From NCBI GenBank assembly GCA_016926135.1, contig JAFGPH010000614.1:1-9385 (forward strand): a stretch of DNA of 9,385 nt, read 5' to 3'. Positions 1 through 7,992 of this stretch are shown here, piece by piece. The notes beneath the pieces are model-generated. The model saw only the letters and a list, made by a program, of their open reading frames with translations, made no database searches and was not told the DNA's origin. The translations under genes and the position numbers were made by a program. This stretch comes from Deltaproteobacteria bacterium (GTDB lineage: Bacteria > Desulfobacterota > DSM-4660 > Desulfatiglandales > HGW-15). Within the stretch, counting starts at the first letter, position 1. Every line of letters begins with the position of its first letter.

Positions 1-999
1 CCCCTTTTCAAGACGCTTCAAACGATCCAGGAACTCCGGCAGCCGAGTGATGAGTCCGCTAATCCTCAGCCACAACCTGTGCGGCATGGTGGGCGTTCCG
101 GAGACTACCTCCCCCGCGGGAATGGATTTGGCCACGCCGGATTGCGACCCGATCATGACACGGTCCCCGATCTCCACGTGGTCATTGATGGCCACCTGCC
201 CGCCGACGATCACGTGATGGCCAAGCCGCGCGCTGCCCGCTATCGCAGCCTGGGCTACCACAATGGAACCCTCGCCGATGACCGCGTTGTGGGCGATCTG
301 GACCAGGTTGTCCGTCTTGACCCCCTTCTGGATCCACGTCCTGCCTAGGGCTGCGCGGTCGATCGTACTGTTGGCCCCGATCTCCACCTGATCGTCGATC
401 TGCACGATGCCGAGCTGCGGGATCTTCACGCTCGTTCCCCGGTCCTGCACAAACCCGAAGCCGTCGCTTCCCACCACGGTCCCCGCATGGAGGATGACAT
501 CGTTCCCCACGATGCAGTCGGCAAGGACAACCACGTTGGGATACAGGACGGTGCGATCCCCGATCTTCACCCGATCCCCTACGTAAACCCCGGGAAAAAG
601 GGTGACCCCATTCCCGATAACCGCGTCCCTGCCTACGTAAACCAGGGGGTAGATGGATGTCTCCTCCCCGATGACGCTGCTTTCTTGGATCACGGCCCGG
701 GGACTGACGCCCGGGTGCCTGGGAAGAGCCGGGGCAAACAGGGCGGCGACCCTGGCGTAGGCAAGGGCTGGATTCTTCACGAGAATCTGTGCTCCCGGGT
801 AAAGGTCGGTCTTCCGGGAAACCAGAAGGGCCGAGGCCTTGGTGCCCTTCAGGGAATCCTTGTATCTCGGGTCAGCGTAAAAAGAGATGTCCCCGGGCGA
901 AGCATCGGCAAGGGAGCTGATTCCCGTGATGAGCCTGCCGGCGTCCCCGTTGACCTCGCCGCCGACAAGCTCACCGATCTGTTTGAGTGTAAAGGCCAA
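1..999 (-). CDS. lpxD: UDP-3-O-acylglucosamine N-acyltransferase LpxD, 3' end beyond window
   Basis: LpxD transfers a 3-hydroxyacyl chain from acyl carrier protein to the 2-amino group of UDP-3-O-acylglucosamine, an early cytoplasmic step of lipid A synthesis. The 333 codons visible run off the left edge; family members are about 340 residues, so only a few are missing. Residues 1-100 form the N-terminal uridine-binding domain ([12 protein letters not shown]...). Residues about 105-290 are left-handed beta-helix hexapeptide repeats such as VIGNGV and VKIGDR. The LpxD-type motif GSDGFGF is at 177-183. The expected catalytic histidine is H237 in [13 protein letters not shown], aligning with His239 of E. 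coli. The end is a helical tail ([14 protein letters not shown]). I chose a TTG start at 999 because AGGAG lies 6 nt upstream and the domain begins directly after it; no ATG or GTG fits. It lies 25 bp after skp, and fabZ/lpxA would be the usual next genes (inference). The family call is secure. Confidence 0.95.
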   Translation of the reverse strand, partial: MAFTLKQIGELVGGEVNGDAGRLITGISSLADASPGDISFYADPRYKDSLKGTKASALLVSRKTDLYPGAQILVKNPALAYARVAALFAPALPRHPGVSPRAVIQESSVIGEETSIYPLVYVGRDAVIGNGVTLFPGVYVGDRVKIGDRTVLYPNVVVLADCIVGNDVILHAGTVVGSDGFGFVQDRGTSVKIPQLGIVQIDDQVEIGANSTIDRAALGRTWIQKGVKTDNLVQIAHNAVIGEGSIVVAQAAIAGSARLGHHVIVGGQVAINDHVEIGDRVMIGSQSGVAKSIPAGEVVSGTPTMPHRLWLRISGLITRLPEFLDRLKRLEKG

Positions 1000-1005
1000 A
1001 AGATA

Positions 1006-1010
1006 CTCCT
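1006..1010 (-). promoter_or_regulatory. Ribosome binding site fixing the TTG start of lpxD
   Basis: On the minus strand AGGAG stands 6 nt before TTG at 999-997, in the 25-bp gap after the skp stop codon. It decides the start of lpxD, because the reading frame has no ATG near the beginning of the conserved domain. Confidence 0.75.
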
Positions 1011-1024
1011 GCGCAGGACGATTC

Positions 1025-1549
1025 CTACGGTTTCGACGCGTCGTAGGCGCTCACCACACGATCGGTGATATCAATGGTGCTGCTGAAATAGATGAGGCCG
1101 AGGGTTCTCTTTTCCAGGATCAACGTATAGCCTTCCTTTTCCGCGATCTTCTTGACCACCTTCTCCAGTTCCTTGCCGACGTCTCCGGTGGTCTCCTGCT
1201 CCAGATCCTTCATCTCGAGGGTGAGTTCCTCGTACAGATACTTGTAGTACCTTCTCTTTTTGTCCAGTTCCCTCCTCTTGTCCCCCTGTGCATCCAGGCT
1301 CAGCATCATGCTCTGCTTCTTGAAATCGTCTTCCAGTTTGAGCAGCGCGGCGCGCTCGTCGTCCAGCTTCTTCTGCAGGGCGTCGAATTTCGTCTTCAAC
1401 TTGGCGCTTGTAGACTGAAAGGCCTTTGACTTCTTCTGAAATTTCTGAATGTCCACCACGCCGATTTTGATGGCCTGGGCCGTGGCAGTCTCTGCGGTCA
1501 TGAAGAGGGCCGCGAACCCGAAGAGCAGCAATACCCAAAAACGTTTCAT
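1025..1549 (-). CDS. skp: Periplasmic chaperone Skp/OmpH family
   Basis: Skp is a periplasmic holdase that binds unfolded outer-membrane proteins leaving the Sec translocon and passes them to the BAM complex. The product has 174 residues, near the usual 160-180. Residues 1-25 are a signal peptide: MKRF, a hydrophobic core [13 protein letters not shown], and a probable cut after TATA. The mature protein opens with the family strand [11 protein letters not shown]. Residues about 40-135 are a long charged coiled coil rich in K, E, D and Q (for example [21 protein letters not shown]), the tentacle arms of the trimer. The C-terminal part ([30 protein letters not shown]) rejoins the head beta-sheet. 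The start is ATG with GGGGGAG 4 nt upstream. The gene sits between bamA and lpxD, its classic position. Nothing is odd about the protein. Confidence 0.94.
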   Translation of the reverse strand: MKRFWVLLLFGFAALFMTAETATAQAIKIGVVDIQKFQKKSKAFQSTSAKLKTKFDALQKKLDDERAALLKLEDDFKKQSMMLSLDAQGDKRRELDKKRRYYKYLYEELTLEMKDLEQETTGDVGKELEKVVKKIAEKEGYTLILEKRTLGLIYFSSTIDITDRVVSAYDASKP

Positions 1550-1621
1550 AGGTCTCCCCCTGTTGTTTGTAAGGCAGATCCGAAAACCAAGGGTCCCCGG
1601 ATGTGGTTTCGTTTCGTCATT

Positions 1622-1636
1622 CCGGGGCGTGCCCGG
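1622..1636 (-). other. Small GC hairpin in the bamA-skp gap
   Basis: CCGGG and CCCGG form a perfect 5-bp inverted repeat with a 5-nt loop, 14 bp past the bamA stop. No T-run follows on the minus strand, so it does not look like an intrinsic terminator. It could be an mRNA-processing or decay-protection stem in the only sizeable gap (101 bp) of the operon, or chance in GC-rich DNA. Confidence 0.25.
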
Positions 1637-1650
1637 CGCCTGTCTTCCGC

Positions 1651-4371
1651 TTAGAATAGACCTCCTACCGAGAAGTGGTAGTTCCCGGAGTCTTCATCTC
1701 CCTTGGGCCCGATCACCCACCCATATTCCAGGCGAAGAGGCCCGATCGGAGAATACCACCGGATGCCGGTGCCTACCGACTTCTTGAGTTCGCTGAAACC
1801 GAAGCTCTCGTCCTCGGACAAGGCATTGCCGATGTCGAAAAAGACGAGGCCCTGAATGCCCTGATCCGTCAGGAGCGGAAAGCGGTACTCGAAGTTGTAG
1901 ACCTGAAACTTCTCGGCGCCGATCGGATCGCCCGTCGCCGGGTCCCGGGGCGTGATGGAGTAATCTTCGAAGCCCCGGATGGTGTTGATGCCTCCCAAGC
2001 GGAACTTCTGGTACACGGGGAGAAATCCGTCTTCCCTCTCTTTCACATACCCCCATCGCCCCTGGGCCAAGAAGACCGTGTTCCATTTGAACGGAAAATA
2101 CCACGCCGAGGTCGCCAGCACCTTGTTGAAAGCTACGTCTCCGCCCAGGGGGTCCCCCGCATATTCGAAGGAAATGGAGTTCAGGGAGCCCTCCGTCGTG
2201 TTCCAGGGCCGGTCTTTGGAGTTGCGGCGAAGCCCGAGGGTGATGCTGCTGGTGACGTTGCGCCCCACCATTTCCTTGATCGCAAAGGCGGCGTTGTCCG
2301 ATACATCGGAGATGTCGGCATCGTCATAGAGGTAGCCGACGCTCCACCGGGTGTAATCGTCCCACCCGAGGAGGAAGCTGAACGTGAGGCCCGCTCCGTA
2401 GCTGTCCTTCGTGTACTCGTAGTATTCCCTCTCGAAGTTGTAGAGAAGGAGTTCCATGGTGATGGGTTTGTCCAGGAACCAGGGTTCGATGAATCTGACA
2501 TCGAATTCCGTGGTTCGACCGCCGAACGTGCCCGATGCCTCCAGCTTTTGCCCCAGGCCGAAGAGGTTGTTCTGCGACACGGAGAACGTGGCGAGGGCAT
2601 CATCGAAGGAACTATAGCCGGCGCCGATGGAAAAGGCGCCGGTCGGCCTTTCCTTCACATTGATGTCCAGGACCATGAGATCCTCCTCGGTCCCTTTTCG
2701 GGTCTGGACCTCCACATCCTCGAAGAAGCCCAGGCGGTGGAGATTCTGGTTGCTCTTCTTGAGGTTGGTGCCGCTGAAGTACTCCCCCTCCACCACCTTC
2801 AGTTCGCGCCGGATCACGTTGTCTCGGGTCACCGTGTTGCCGGTGACGTTGATCCTTTCGAAACGGACCTTGCCCATCTTGGAGATGCGGTAGGTGATAT
2901 CCACCCGGTGGTTCTGATCATCCTCCCGCGTTGAAGGCGCCACCTCCACATTGGCATAACCATCGTCCGCATACACGTCCCGCAGGGCTATGAGGTCTTT
3001 GCGGATGACTTCCCGGCTGAAATATTTCTCCTTGTTGATATTCACCTTTTTCATCAGCTCTTCTTCCGGCAGGAGCAGATCGCCCTCGATCCGGACTTCA
3101 TTTACCGCATACTGCGGCCCTTCGATCACTTCGATGGCAATGGTCAGCCCCTTCTCCTCGATCGTGATCCGGGGCTCTCCGGTCTTTGCCCGGATATACC
3201 CGTTGTTGTGGTAAAAGGACACGACTTTGGTCAGGTCGAAGTCCAGCTTTTTCCGATCCAGGAGCCCGGACTTGGTGAACCAGGAGAAAATCCCCTTTTC
3301 GCTGGTCTCCATGAGGCCTGCCAGCTTTTTGTCGCTGAACCGGTTGTTCCCTTCGAAGTCGATCTTGGTGATGTAGAGCTTGTCTCCTTCCTGCACCTCG
3401 TAAGTCAGAGAGACCTCGTTGTTGGGCAGATCCTTGACCCTATCCTGGATCTCCACCTTGTAGTACCCTTTTTGACGGTAGTACTCCTTCAGACGGTTGA
3501 TGCTCTGCTTGATCTCGCTCTGATTCAGAATCGAGTAAAGCCGGATGCCCGTTTCCTTCTTGAGGTCCTCCTCCTTTTCTTTCTTGTTGCCCTCGAAGAG
3601 GATCCTGGAAATGGAAGGTTTCTCGTTCACGTTGAAGATCACGATCTTTCCCTTGGGACCGTCCTCCAGATCAATGTGGACATCCTTGAAAAATCCCATG
3701 GCGAAGACGGACTTCAGGTCCTTGTCGAGACGATCCTGGTCCAGGCTGTCCCCCTTCCTGCTGTCCAGGACGCCCAGGATGGCCTCGGACTCGATCCGCT
3801 TGTTCCCTTTCACCAGGATCGAGTCGATCTGGACCACCCCCGCCAACTGGTTGTAGAGACTCTTGGAGGCCCGATCGACGGCATTGGCCAGCCGGTCCAC
3901 GTCGTCTTCCACGACGAACAGAGAGAAGGGAGGCTTCTGCTCGGTCATGTCCACGGCCTTCAGGTCCAGGCTGATTTTACGGCCCACGTGGGTGAGGCTG
4001 CCCAGAATGACGTAATCGGCCTTCAGGTCCCTGCCCAGGGCGACGATGTCTTTGGTCTCCGTGAGCGGGAGGCGGATCAACGGATGGTTGTTGACCACGT
4101 CGGGGTTCACCACGGAAAACCCCTCTTTGGCCATCCGGGCGGTAAACATCTGCTGCAGTTGCTCTTTCACGGGGTCCATGGGCTGGAGGGAGTGGACCCT
4201 GAAGGGCAGGACGGCAAGAATCTTCCTGCTCTGCCCATGAACTTGGGAAGAATTCAAAAGCCAGATTCCCACGGTCAGAAAGACCGAAAGGATCCAACCC
4301 GCCCACCATGCGGTCCGGTACCGGGACTCCAGCCCGCCGATGCCTTTTCCAGCTCTATTGAATCCGGCCAT
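1651..4371 (-). CDS. bamA: Outer-membrane protein assembly factor BamA with extra N-terminal TolB-like domain
   Basis: BamA is the central Omp85 subunit of the BAM complex and folds beta-barrel proteins into the outer membrane. The product has 906 residues, about 100 more than E. coli BamA (810). Residues 22-46 are a hydrophobic signal segment ([18 protein letters not shown]), probably cut near VHG-QS, after an unusually long n-region. Residues about 48-178 are an extra alpha/beta domain (KILAVLPF ... ADYVILGSL) resembling TolB-N/LpoB-type domains. Five POTRA repeats follow at about 179-252, 253-333, 334-421, 422-501 and 502-576, each with a conserved (V/E)GN- or EGD-like turn. The 16-strand barrel covers about 577-906. 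It has the loop-6 IRGF motif at 798-801 (R799) and the closing beta-signal YHFSVGGLF with terminal Phe. The ATG lies inside lolD (17-bp overlap) with GGAG 7 nt upstream, which points to translational coupling. The family call is certain; the N-terminal domain assignment is by pattern only. Confidence 0.97.
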   Translation of the reverse strand: MAGFNRAGKGIGGLESRYRTAWWAGWILSVFLTVGIWLLNSSQVHGQSRKILAVLPFRVHSLQPMDPVKEQLQQMFTARMAKEGFSVVNPDVVNNHPLIRLPLTETKDIVALGRDLKADYVILGSLTHVGRKISLDLKAVDMTEQKPPFSLFVVEDDVDRLANAVDRASKSLYNQLAGVVQIDSILVKGNKRIESEAILGVLDSRKGDSLDQDRLDKDLKSVFAMGFFKDVHIDLEDGPKGKIVIFNVNEKPSISRILFEGNKKEKEEDLKKETGIRLYSILNQSEIKQSINRLKEYYRQKGYYKVEIQDRVKDLPNNEVSLTYEVQEGDKLYITKIDFEGNNRFSDKKLAGLMETSEKGIFSWFTKSGLLDRKKLDFDLTKVVSFYHNNGYIRAKTGEPRITIEEKGLTIAIEVIEGPQYAVNEVRIEGDLLLPEEELMKKVNINKEKYFSREVIRKDLIALRDVYADDGYANVEVAPSTREDDQNHRVDITYRISKMGKVRFERINVTGNTVTRDNVIRRELKVVEGEYFSGTNLKKSNQNLHRLGFFEDVEVQTRKGTEEDLMVLDINVKERPTGAFSIGAGYSSFDDALATFSVSQNNLFGLGQKLEASGTFGGRTTEFDVRFIEPWFLDKPITMELLLYNFEREYYEYTKDSYGAGLTFSFLLGWDDYTRWSVGYLYDDADISDVSDNAAFAIKEMVGRNVTSSITLGLRRNSKDRPWNTTEGSLNSISFEYAGDPLGGDVAFNKVLATSAWYFPFKWNTVFLAQGRWGYVKEREDGFLPVYQKFRLGGINTIRGFEDYSITPRDPATGDPIGAEKFQVYNFEYRFPLLTDQGIQGLVFFDIGNALSEDESFGFSELKKSVGTGIRWYSPIGPLRLEYGWVIGPKGDEDSGNYHFSVGGLF

Positions 4372-5053
4372 CCATGATCTCCATTTTCTTTGACATCTTT
4401 TCAGCCAGTCGTCGGTTGTGCGTGGCTACCACCATGGCCAAGTGCTCTTCCGTGTTGAGACGGAGGAGGAGATCCCCCACCCCTTCCCCGGTGGCGGCAT
4501 CCAGGTTCCCGGTCGGCTCATCGGCCAGCAGCAGTTTGGGCTGCATGATGAGGGCCCGGGCAATGGCTACGCGCTGCTGTTCGCCTCCGGAGAGTTCTCC
4601 CACCCTGTGCGTCAGCCTTCTTCGGAGACCCACCTTCCCCAGGATTTCCTCGGCCATTTGAGATGCGACCGCCTTGCTCAGTCGCGCGATCAGGGCGGGC
4701 ATGATCGTATTTTCCAGGGCCGTGAACTCGGGGAGCAGATGATGGAACTGGAACACAAATCCGATCTCCCTGTTTCGGAGCCTGCAGAGGTCGGGTTCGG
4801 CCAGTTCGGTGACGACTCGGTCCTGGAACCGGACGACTCCCGTGCTGGGGGGTTCCAGGGTGCCCATGATGTTGAGAAGAGTGGATTTCCCCACCCCCGA
4901 GGCGCCCGTGATGGCCAGGCTTTCTCCCGGATGTACCGCGAGATCAACCCCTTTCAGGATCTCGATGAGATTCCCGTTGTGTCTGAACGACTTCCGGACA
5001 TCCTCCAGCACCAGCAGTACGTCTTGCCCCGGGGACTGCGCTGCCTCACTCAT
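4355..5053 (-). CDS. lolD: Lipoprotein-releasing ABC transporter ATP-binding protein LolD
   Basis: LolD is the ATPase of the inner-membrane Lol complex, which extracts mature lipoproteins from the outer face of the inner membrane and passes them to LolA. The 232-residue length is typical. Visible motifs are Walker [10 protein letters not shown] (50-58), Q-loop Q102, signature LSGGEQQR (154-161), Walker B LLLADEP with catalytic E179, D-loop NLDAATG, and H-loop H212 in ATHN. The stretch [15 protein letters not shown] (101-115) is the LolD-type sequence that separates it from MacB and FtsE relatives. The ATG start has GGAGG 9 nt upstream, inside the end of the permease gene (8-bp overlap), so the two Lol genes are probably coupled. 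Its last codons carry the ribosome site and start of bamA. MacB-like alternatives are unlikely given the partner permease and the neighbours. Confidence 0.95.
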   Translation of the reverse strand: MSEAAQSPGQDVLLVLEDVRKSFRHNGNLIEILKGVDLAVHPGESLAITGASGVGKSTLLNIMGTLEPPSTGVVRFQDRVVTELAEPDLCRLRNREIGFVFQFHHLLPEFTALENTIMPALIARLSKAVASQMAEEILGKVGLRRRLTHRVGELSGGEQQRVAIARALIMQPKLLLADEPTGNLDAATGEGVGDLLLRLNTEEHLAMVVATHNRRLAEKMSKKMEIMDGRIQ

Positions 5054-6272
5054 ATCTCAATGCCTCCACCGGATCCAAGCGCGACGCGTGCCAAGAGGGG
5101 TACAGGGTGGCCAGAAATGAAATGAGCACGGCAGCCACCGAAACGAAAAGCACGTCCGGCACCTCCACCCGGACAGGCAGGGTGGAGATGTAGTAGATAT
5201 CGGAGGGCAGCTTGATGAACTTGTATTTCCCCAGCAGGTGGCATATGCCCAAACCGGTCCCAAGACCCGCCAGGGTTCCGACCAGGCCTACCAGGATCCC
5301 CTGAAACATGAAGACCGACATGATGCTCCGGGCACTTGCCCCCATGGCCCTCAGGATGGCTACATCCTTGTTTTTCTCCATGACCACCATGACCAAGGTG
5401 CTGATGATGTTGAGGGCTCCCACCAGAACGATCATGGTCAGAATCACGAACATGGTGAGTTTTTCGAGCTTGAGGGCGGAGACCAGACTCCGGTTCATGA
5501 GCTTCCAATCCTTCGACCAGAAGGGGTAACCCAGTTTCCTGGCCACGGCTTCTCCGACGCGGTCGGCCTTGTAAACATCCGTCACCTTGACTTCAATCCC
5601 CGTAACACGGTTTTCCATGGCCAGCAGATCCTGGGCCTCGCTCAGGGACACGAAGGCCAGGGAGGCGTCGTACTCGTACATCCCGGAGTCAAAGAGCGCG
5701 GTCACCCTGTATCTACGGCTGTTGGGCACCCTCCCCAGGGGAGTGAGCTTTCCCTGCGGGGAGACTACCGTCACCACGTCCCCGGGCTGAATGCCCATCT
5801 GCCGGGCCAGCTCGGTGCCGGGAATGATTGCCGGCAGCTCGTCCTGAGGGACGTCGAGCGAGGACAGACGTCCCCTCTTGATCATGCCCTCGATTCCGAT
5901 CACGCGGCCGGCCGTGGCCGTGTCCAGCCCCCGCAGCACCGCCCCGGAAACATGTGTTTGACTATTTACCATAACCTGGCTGTAGATAAAAGGGGTGGTC
6001 GAGACAACCCCCTCCACCGTCTCGGCCGTCCTGGACACCTTTTCGTGAGCCGTGAACGGGCCGTCAAAGCTCAGAATCAGGAGGTGGGAGTTCACCCCCA
6101 GGATCTTGGACATGAGGTCTTCCCGGAACCCGTTCATCACCGAGAGCACGACGATCAGAGCCATCACGCCCACCATGACGCCTGCCACGGAGATGAGGGT
6201 GATCACCGAGATGAATGCCTGTTTACGCTTGGCCCTCAGGTATCTCGTGGCGATGAAAAGTTCGTAGGACAT
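5046..6272 (-). CDS. lolC: Lipoprotein-releasing ABC transporter permease LolC/LolE family
   Basis: This is the membrane subunit that works with LolD to lift lipoproteins out of the inner membrane. With the ATG start it has 408 residues, normal for the family. The N-terminus SYELFIATRYLRAKRKQAFIS is family-typical. Four membrane helices are visible: about 20-46, 274-298, 317-348 and 374-396. A periplasmic MacB-type core domain (about 47-270) lies between the first two. The cytoplasmic coupling segment EKNKDVAILRAMGAS (299-313) contacts the ATPase, and the tail ends [11 protein letters not shown], as in LolC/E. Only one permease gene is present, so it probably acts as a homodimer rather than a LolC-LolE pair (inference; a second copy could lie elsewhere). 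An upstream TTG at 6296, overlapping the lysS stop, would add 8 residues. I prefer the ATG at 6272 because of N-terminal conservation, though its ribosome site is weak. Confidence 0.93.
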   Translation of the reverse strand: MSYELFIATRYLRAKRKQAFISVITLISVAGVMVGVMALIVVLSVMNGFREDLMSKILGVNSHLLILSFDGPFTAHEKVSRTAETVEGVVSTTPFIYSQVMVNSQTHVSGAVLRGLDTATAGRVIGIEGMIKRGRLSSLDVPQDELPAIIPGTELARQMGIQPGDVVTVVSPQGKLTPLGRVPNSRRYRVTALFDSGMYEYDASLAFVSLSEAQDLLAMENRVTGIEVKVTDVYKADRVGEAVARKLGYPFWSKDWKLMNRSLVSALKLEKLTMFVILTMIVLVGALNIISTLVMVVMEKNKDVAILRAMGASARSIMSVFMFQGILVGLVGTLAGLGTGLGICHLLGKYKFIKLPSDIYYISTLPVRVEVPDVLFVSVAAVLISFLATLYPSWHASRLDPVEALRYE

Positions 6273-6292
6273 AGGGATGCACTCTGCCGGGT

Positions 6293-7777
6293 TCAATCCT
6301 GTTTCAGTCTCATGTGGGGGAAAAGGATGACGTCCCGGATGGAGGGGGAATCGGTCAACAGCATGACCATGCGGTCGATCCCTATGCCTTCGCCCGCGGT
6401 GGGAGGAAGGCCGTATTCCATGGCCAGCAGGTAGTCCTCGTCCATGAACTGGGCCTCCTCATCGCCGGATTCCCGCAAGGCCACCTGGTCCTGGAATCTC
6501 CCCCGCTGATCCACGGGATCGTTCAATTCCGTAAAGGCGTTTGCAATCTCCCTGCCGCCGATGAAAAGCTCGAAACGGTCCGCCACATCCGGATTCCGGT
6601 CGCTTCTCCGGGAAAGCGGAGAGATCTCGATCGGGTACCCGTATATGAACGTGGGCTGGATCAGGGTGGGCTCCACCAGTTGATCAAAGATCTTGGTCAA
6701 AATTTTCCCGAGGCTGTCCTCTTTGGAAAGCACGATCTGTTTTTCCCTGGCAAAGGCGATGGCCTCCCGAAGGTTTCCCATCACCCCCTCTCCCACGCCG
6801 GCCGTCTCTCTCAGGGCATCCATGAAGGGGACCCTCTTCCAGGGAGGGGTGAAATCAATGGTCTGACCCTGGTATTGCAGGGTGAGTCCACACCTGAGCC
6901 GCTCCAGCATCTCCCTGAAAAGCTCCTCGGTGAGGGCCATCAGATCCTCGAAGGTGGCATGGGACATGTAGAACTCGAGCATGGTGAATTCCGGGTTGTG
7001 TTTCACGGAAACGCCCTCATTCCTGAAATTCCGGTTGATTTCGAACACCCGCTCCAGCCCTCCGATGACCAGCCTCTTGAGGTAGAGCTCCGGGGCAACC
7101 CGAAGGTAAAGATGCATGCCAAGCGCGTTATGATAGGTCTTGAACGGCCTGGCCGTGGCTCCCCCCGGGATGGGCTGCATCATGGGGGTTTCCACCTCCA
7201 GGAAGTCCCTTGCGATCAGAAAGTCCCGGACGCACTGGATGATCCGGCTCCTCAGGATAAAGACGTCCTTCACAGGGTCATTCACGATCAGGTCGAGGTA
7301 CCTCTGGCGGTACCGGGTTTCCACATCGGTGAGGCCGTGCCATTTCTCGGGCAGGGGCCGCAGGGACTTGGAAAGGAGTCGAACATGATCGGCCAGGATG
7401 GTGAGCTCCTCCGTCTTGGTGCGGAAAAAGACCCCGGTGATGCCGATGAAATCACCGATATCCATGAGTTTGAATATCTTGAACGCCTCCTCGCCGATGC
7501 GGTCTTTCCGGATATAGGCCTGGATTCGGCCGGTCCTGTCCTTGATGTGAATGAAGGATGCCTTCCCGAAGTCCCGGAGCGACATGATTCTGCCGGCCAT
7601 GGAATAGGACTGCTGGTGGGTTTCCAGGGAAGCGCTGTCCATGCCTCCAAACCGTTCCATGGCCAGTGCCGTTGTGATATCGCAGCGGAAGCCTGCCGGA
7701 TAGAGGCTGATGCCCTGGGCCCTGAGGGCATCGACCTTCTTTTTTCTGTCTTCGAACACGCCGGTTGTTTTTTCCAT
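6293..7777 (-). CDS. lysS: Lysyl-tRNA synthetase, class II
   Basis: LysS charges tRNA-Lys with lysine in the cytoplasm using ATP. From the ATG at 7777 the product has 494 residues, matching the bacterial class II family. Residues about 56-133 are the OB-fold anticodon-binding domain (SMAGRIMSLRDFGKASFIHI). The catalytic domain follows. Motif 1 lies around FLEVETPMMQPIPGGATARPF. Motif 2 contains FRNEGVSVKHNPEFTMLEF (251-269), with the ATP-binding arginine. Motif 3 is GEGIGIDR (462-469). An in-frame ATG at 7840 would add 21 residues with no family resemblance. The predicted transcription start lies only about 8 nt before it, so I prefer 7777, although neither ATG has a clear ribosome site. It is the first gene of the operon, with its stop 20 bp before the lolC ATG. 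Linkage of a tRNA synthetase to lipoprotein export probably reflects shared growth-linked expression rather than shared chemistry (inference). Confidence 0.96.
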   Translation of the reverse strand: MEKTTGVFEDRKKKVDALRAQGISLYPAGFRCDITTALAMERFGGMDSASLETHQQSYSMAGRIMSLRDFGKASFIHIKDRTGRIQAYIRKDRIGEEAFKIFKLMDIGDFIGITGVFFRTKTEELTILADHVRLLSKSLRPLPEKWHGLTDVETRYRQRYLDLIVNDPVKDVFILRSRIIQCVRDFLIARDFLEVETPMMQPIPGGATARPFKTYHNALGMHLYLRVAPELYLKRLVIGGLERVFEINRNFRNEGVSVKHNPEFTMLEFYMSHATFEDLMALTEELFREMLERLRCGLTLQYQGQTIDFTPPWKRVPFMDALRETAGVGEGVMGNLREAIAFAREKQIVLSKEDSLGKILTKIFDQLVEPTLIQPTFIYGYPIEISPLSRRSDRNPDVADRFELFIGGREIANAFTELNDPVDQRGRFQDQVALRESGDEEAQFMDEDYLLAMEYGLPPTAGEGIGIDRMVMLLTDSPSIRDVILFPHMRLKQD

Positions 7778-7854
7778 ACGGTCGGGTAAAAGAATCCTTT
7801 CCGGGAGGTGATTTTGCAGATCTTCTTGAATTATTTGCATAATTTGAACAAATC

Positions 7855-7883
7855 TTTCTAGCCCAAAAGGCCGGGATAGTCAA
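7855..7883 (-). promoter_or_regulatory. Sigma70-like promoter for the lysS-lpxD operon
   Basis: On the minus strand, TTGACT (7883-7878; 5 of 6 matches to TTGACA) is followed by a 17-bp spacer and TAGAAA (7860-7855; 4 of 6 matches to TATAAT). The expected transcript start is near 7848, giving a leader of about 70 nt to the lysS ATG at 7777. I saw no T-box or other attenuator in that short leader. It is the only convincing promoter I see for the minus-strand operon. Confidence 0.5.
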
Positions 7884-7902
7884 GGTAAAAGAACAGAGAC
7901 AT

Positions 7903-7931
7903 TTGACATGGACCGGCAGTTTGAATAGCCT
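7903..7931 (+). promoter_or_regulatory. Sigma70-like promoter for the right-hand gene pair
   Basis: A perfect TTGACA (7903-7908) is followed by a 17-bp spacer and TAGCCT (7926-7931). The second box matches TATAAT at only 3 of 6 positions but keeps the key T-A---T pattern. The transcript would start near 7938, about 55 nt before the ATG at 7993. It is divergent from the lysS promoter, with 19 bp between the two -35 boxes. Confidence 0.4.
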
Positions 7932-7975
7932 GTGATCCGCGTCCAAGGACTTGAGCAAGAATCGGTACTGGCGCC

Positions 7976-7982
7976 GGGGAGG
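7976..7982 (+). promoter_or_regulatory. Ribosome binding site selecting the ATG at 7993
   Basis: GGGGAGG lies 10 nt before ATG 7993. An in-frame TTG at 7951 would add 14 residues but has only AAGG at 3 nt, too close to be efficient. The stronger site therefore favours the shorter 356-residue protein. Confidence 0.6.
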
Positions 7983-7992
7983 TTCTCAGGGA

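Noticed and set aside
487..1068. Plus-strand open frame opposite lpxD and the end of skp
   Set aside because: The minus strand encodes LpxD with hexapeptide repeats and the catalytic His; the plus frame is a shadow crossing two real genes.
1550..1650. Intrinsic terminator or separate promoter between bamA and skp
   Set aside because: Only a 5-bp stem with no T-run is present, and no clear -35/-10 pair, so the operon probably continues through.
1675..2934. Plus-strand open frame (419 codons) opposite the bamA barrel
   Set aside because: It is antisense to the well-supported barrel and last POTRA domain, with no plausible fold.
3208..4377. Long plus-strand open frame (389 codons) opposite bamA
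   Set aside because: It lies wholly antisense to the clear POTRA-coding part of bamA. Its product has no recognisable domain, and such frames are common opposite GC-rich genes.
5238..6434. Plus-strand open frame (398 codons) opposite lolC/E
   Set aside because: It is a His/Gln-rich shadow of a hydrophobic membrane gene, spanning the lolC/E-lysS junction with no gene-like features.
6314..7789. Long plus-strand open frame (491 codons) opposite lysS
   Set aside because: It mirrors lysS almost exactly; the sense product shows all class II synthetase motifs, while the antisense product is His/Gly/Pro-rich with no domain.
7778..7854. T-box or other riboswitch in the lysS leader
   Set aside because: The leader is only about 70 nt and AT-rich, with no specifier stem or T-box-like motif.
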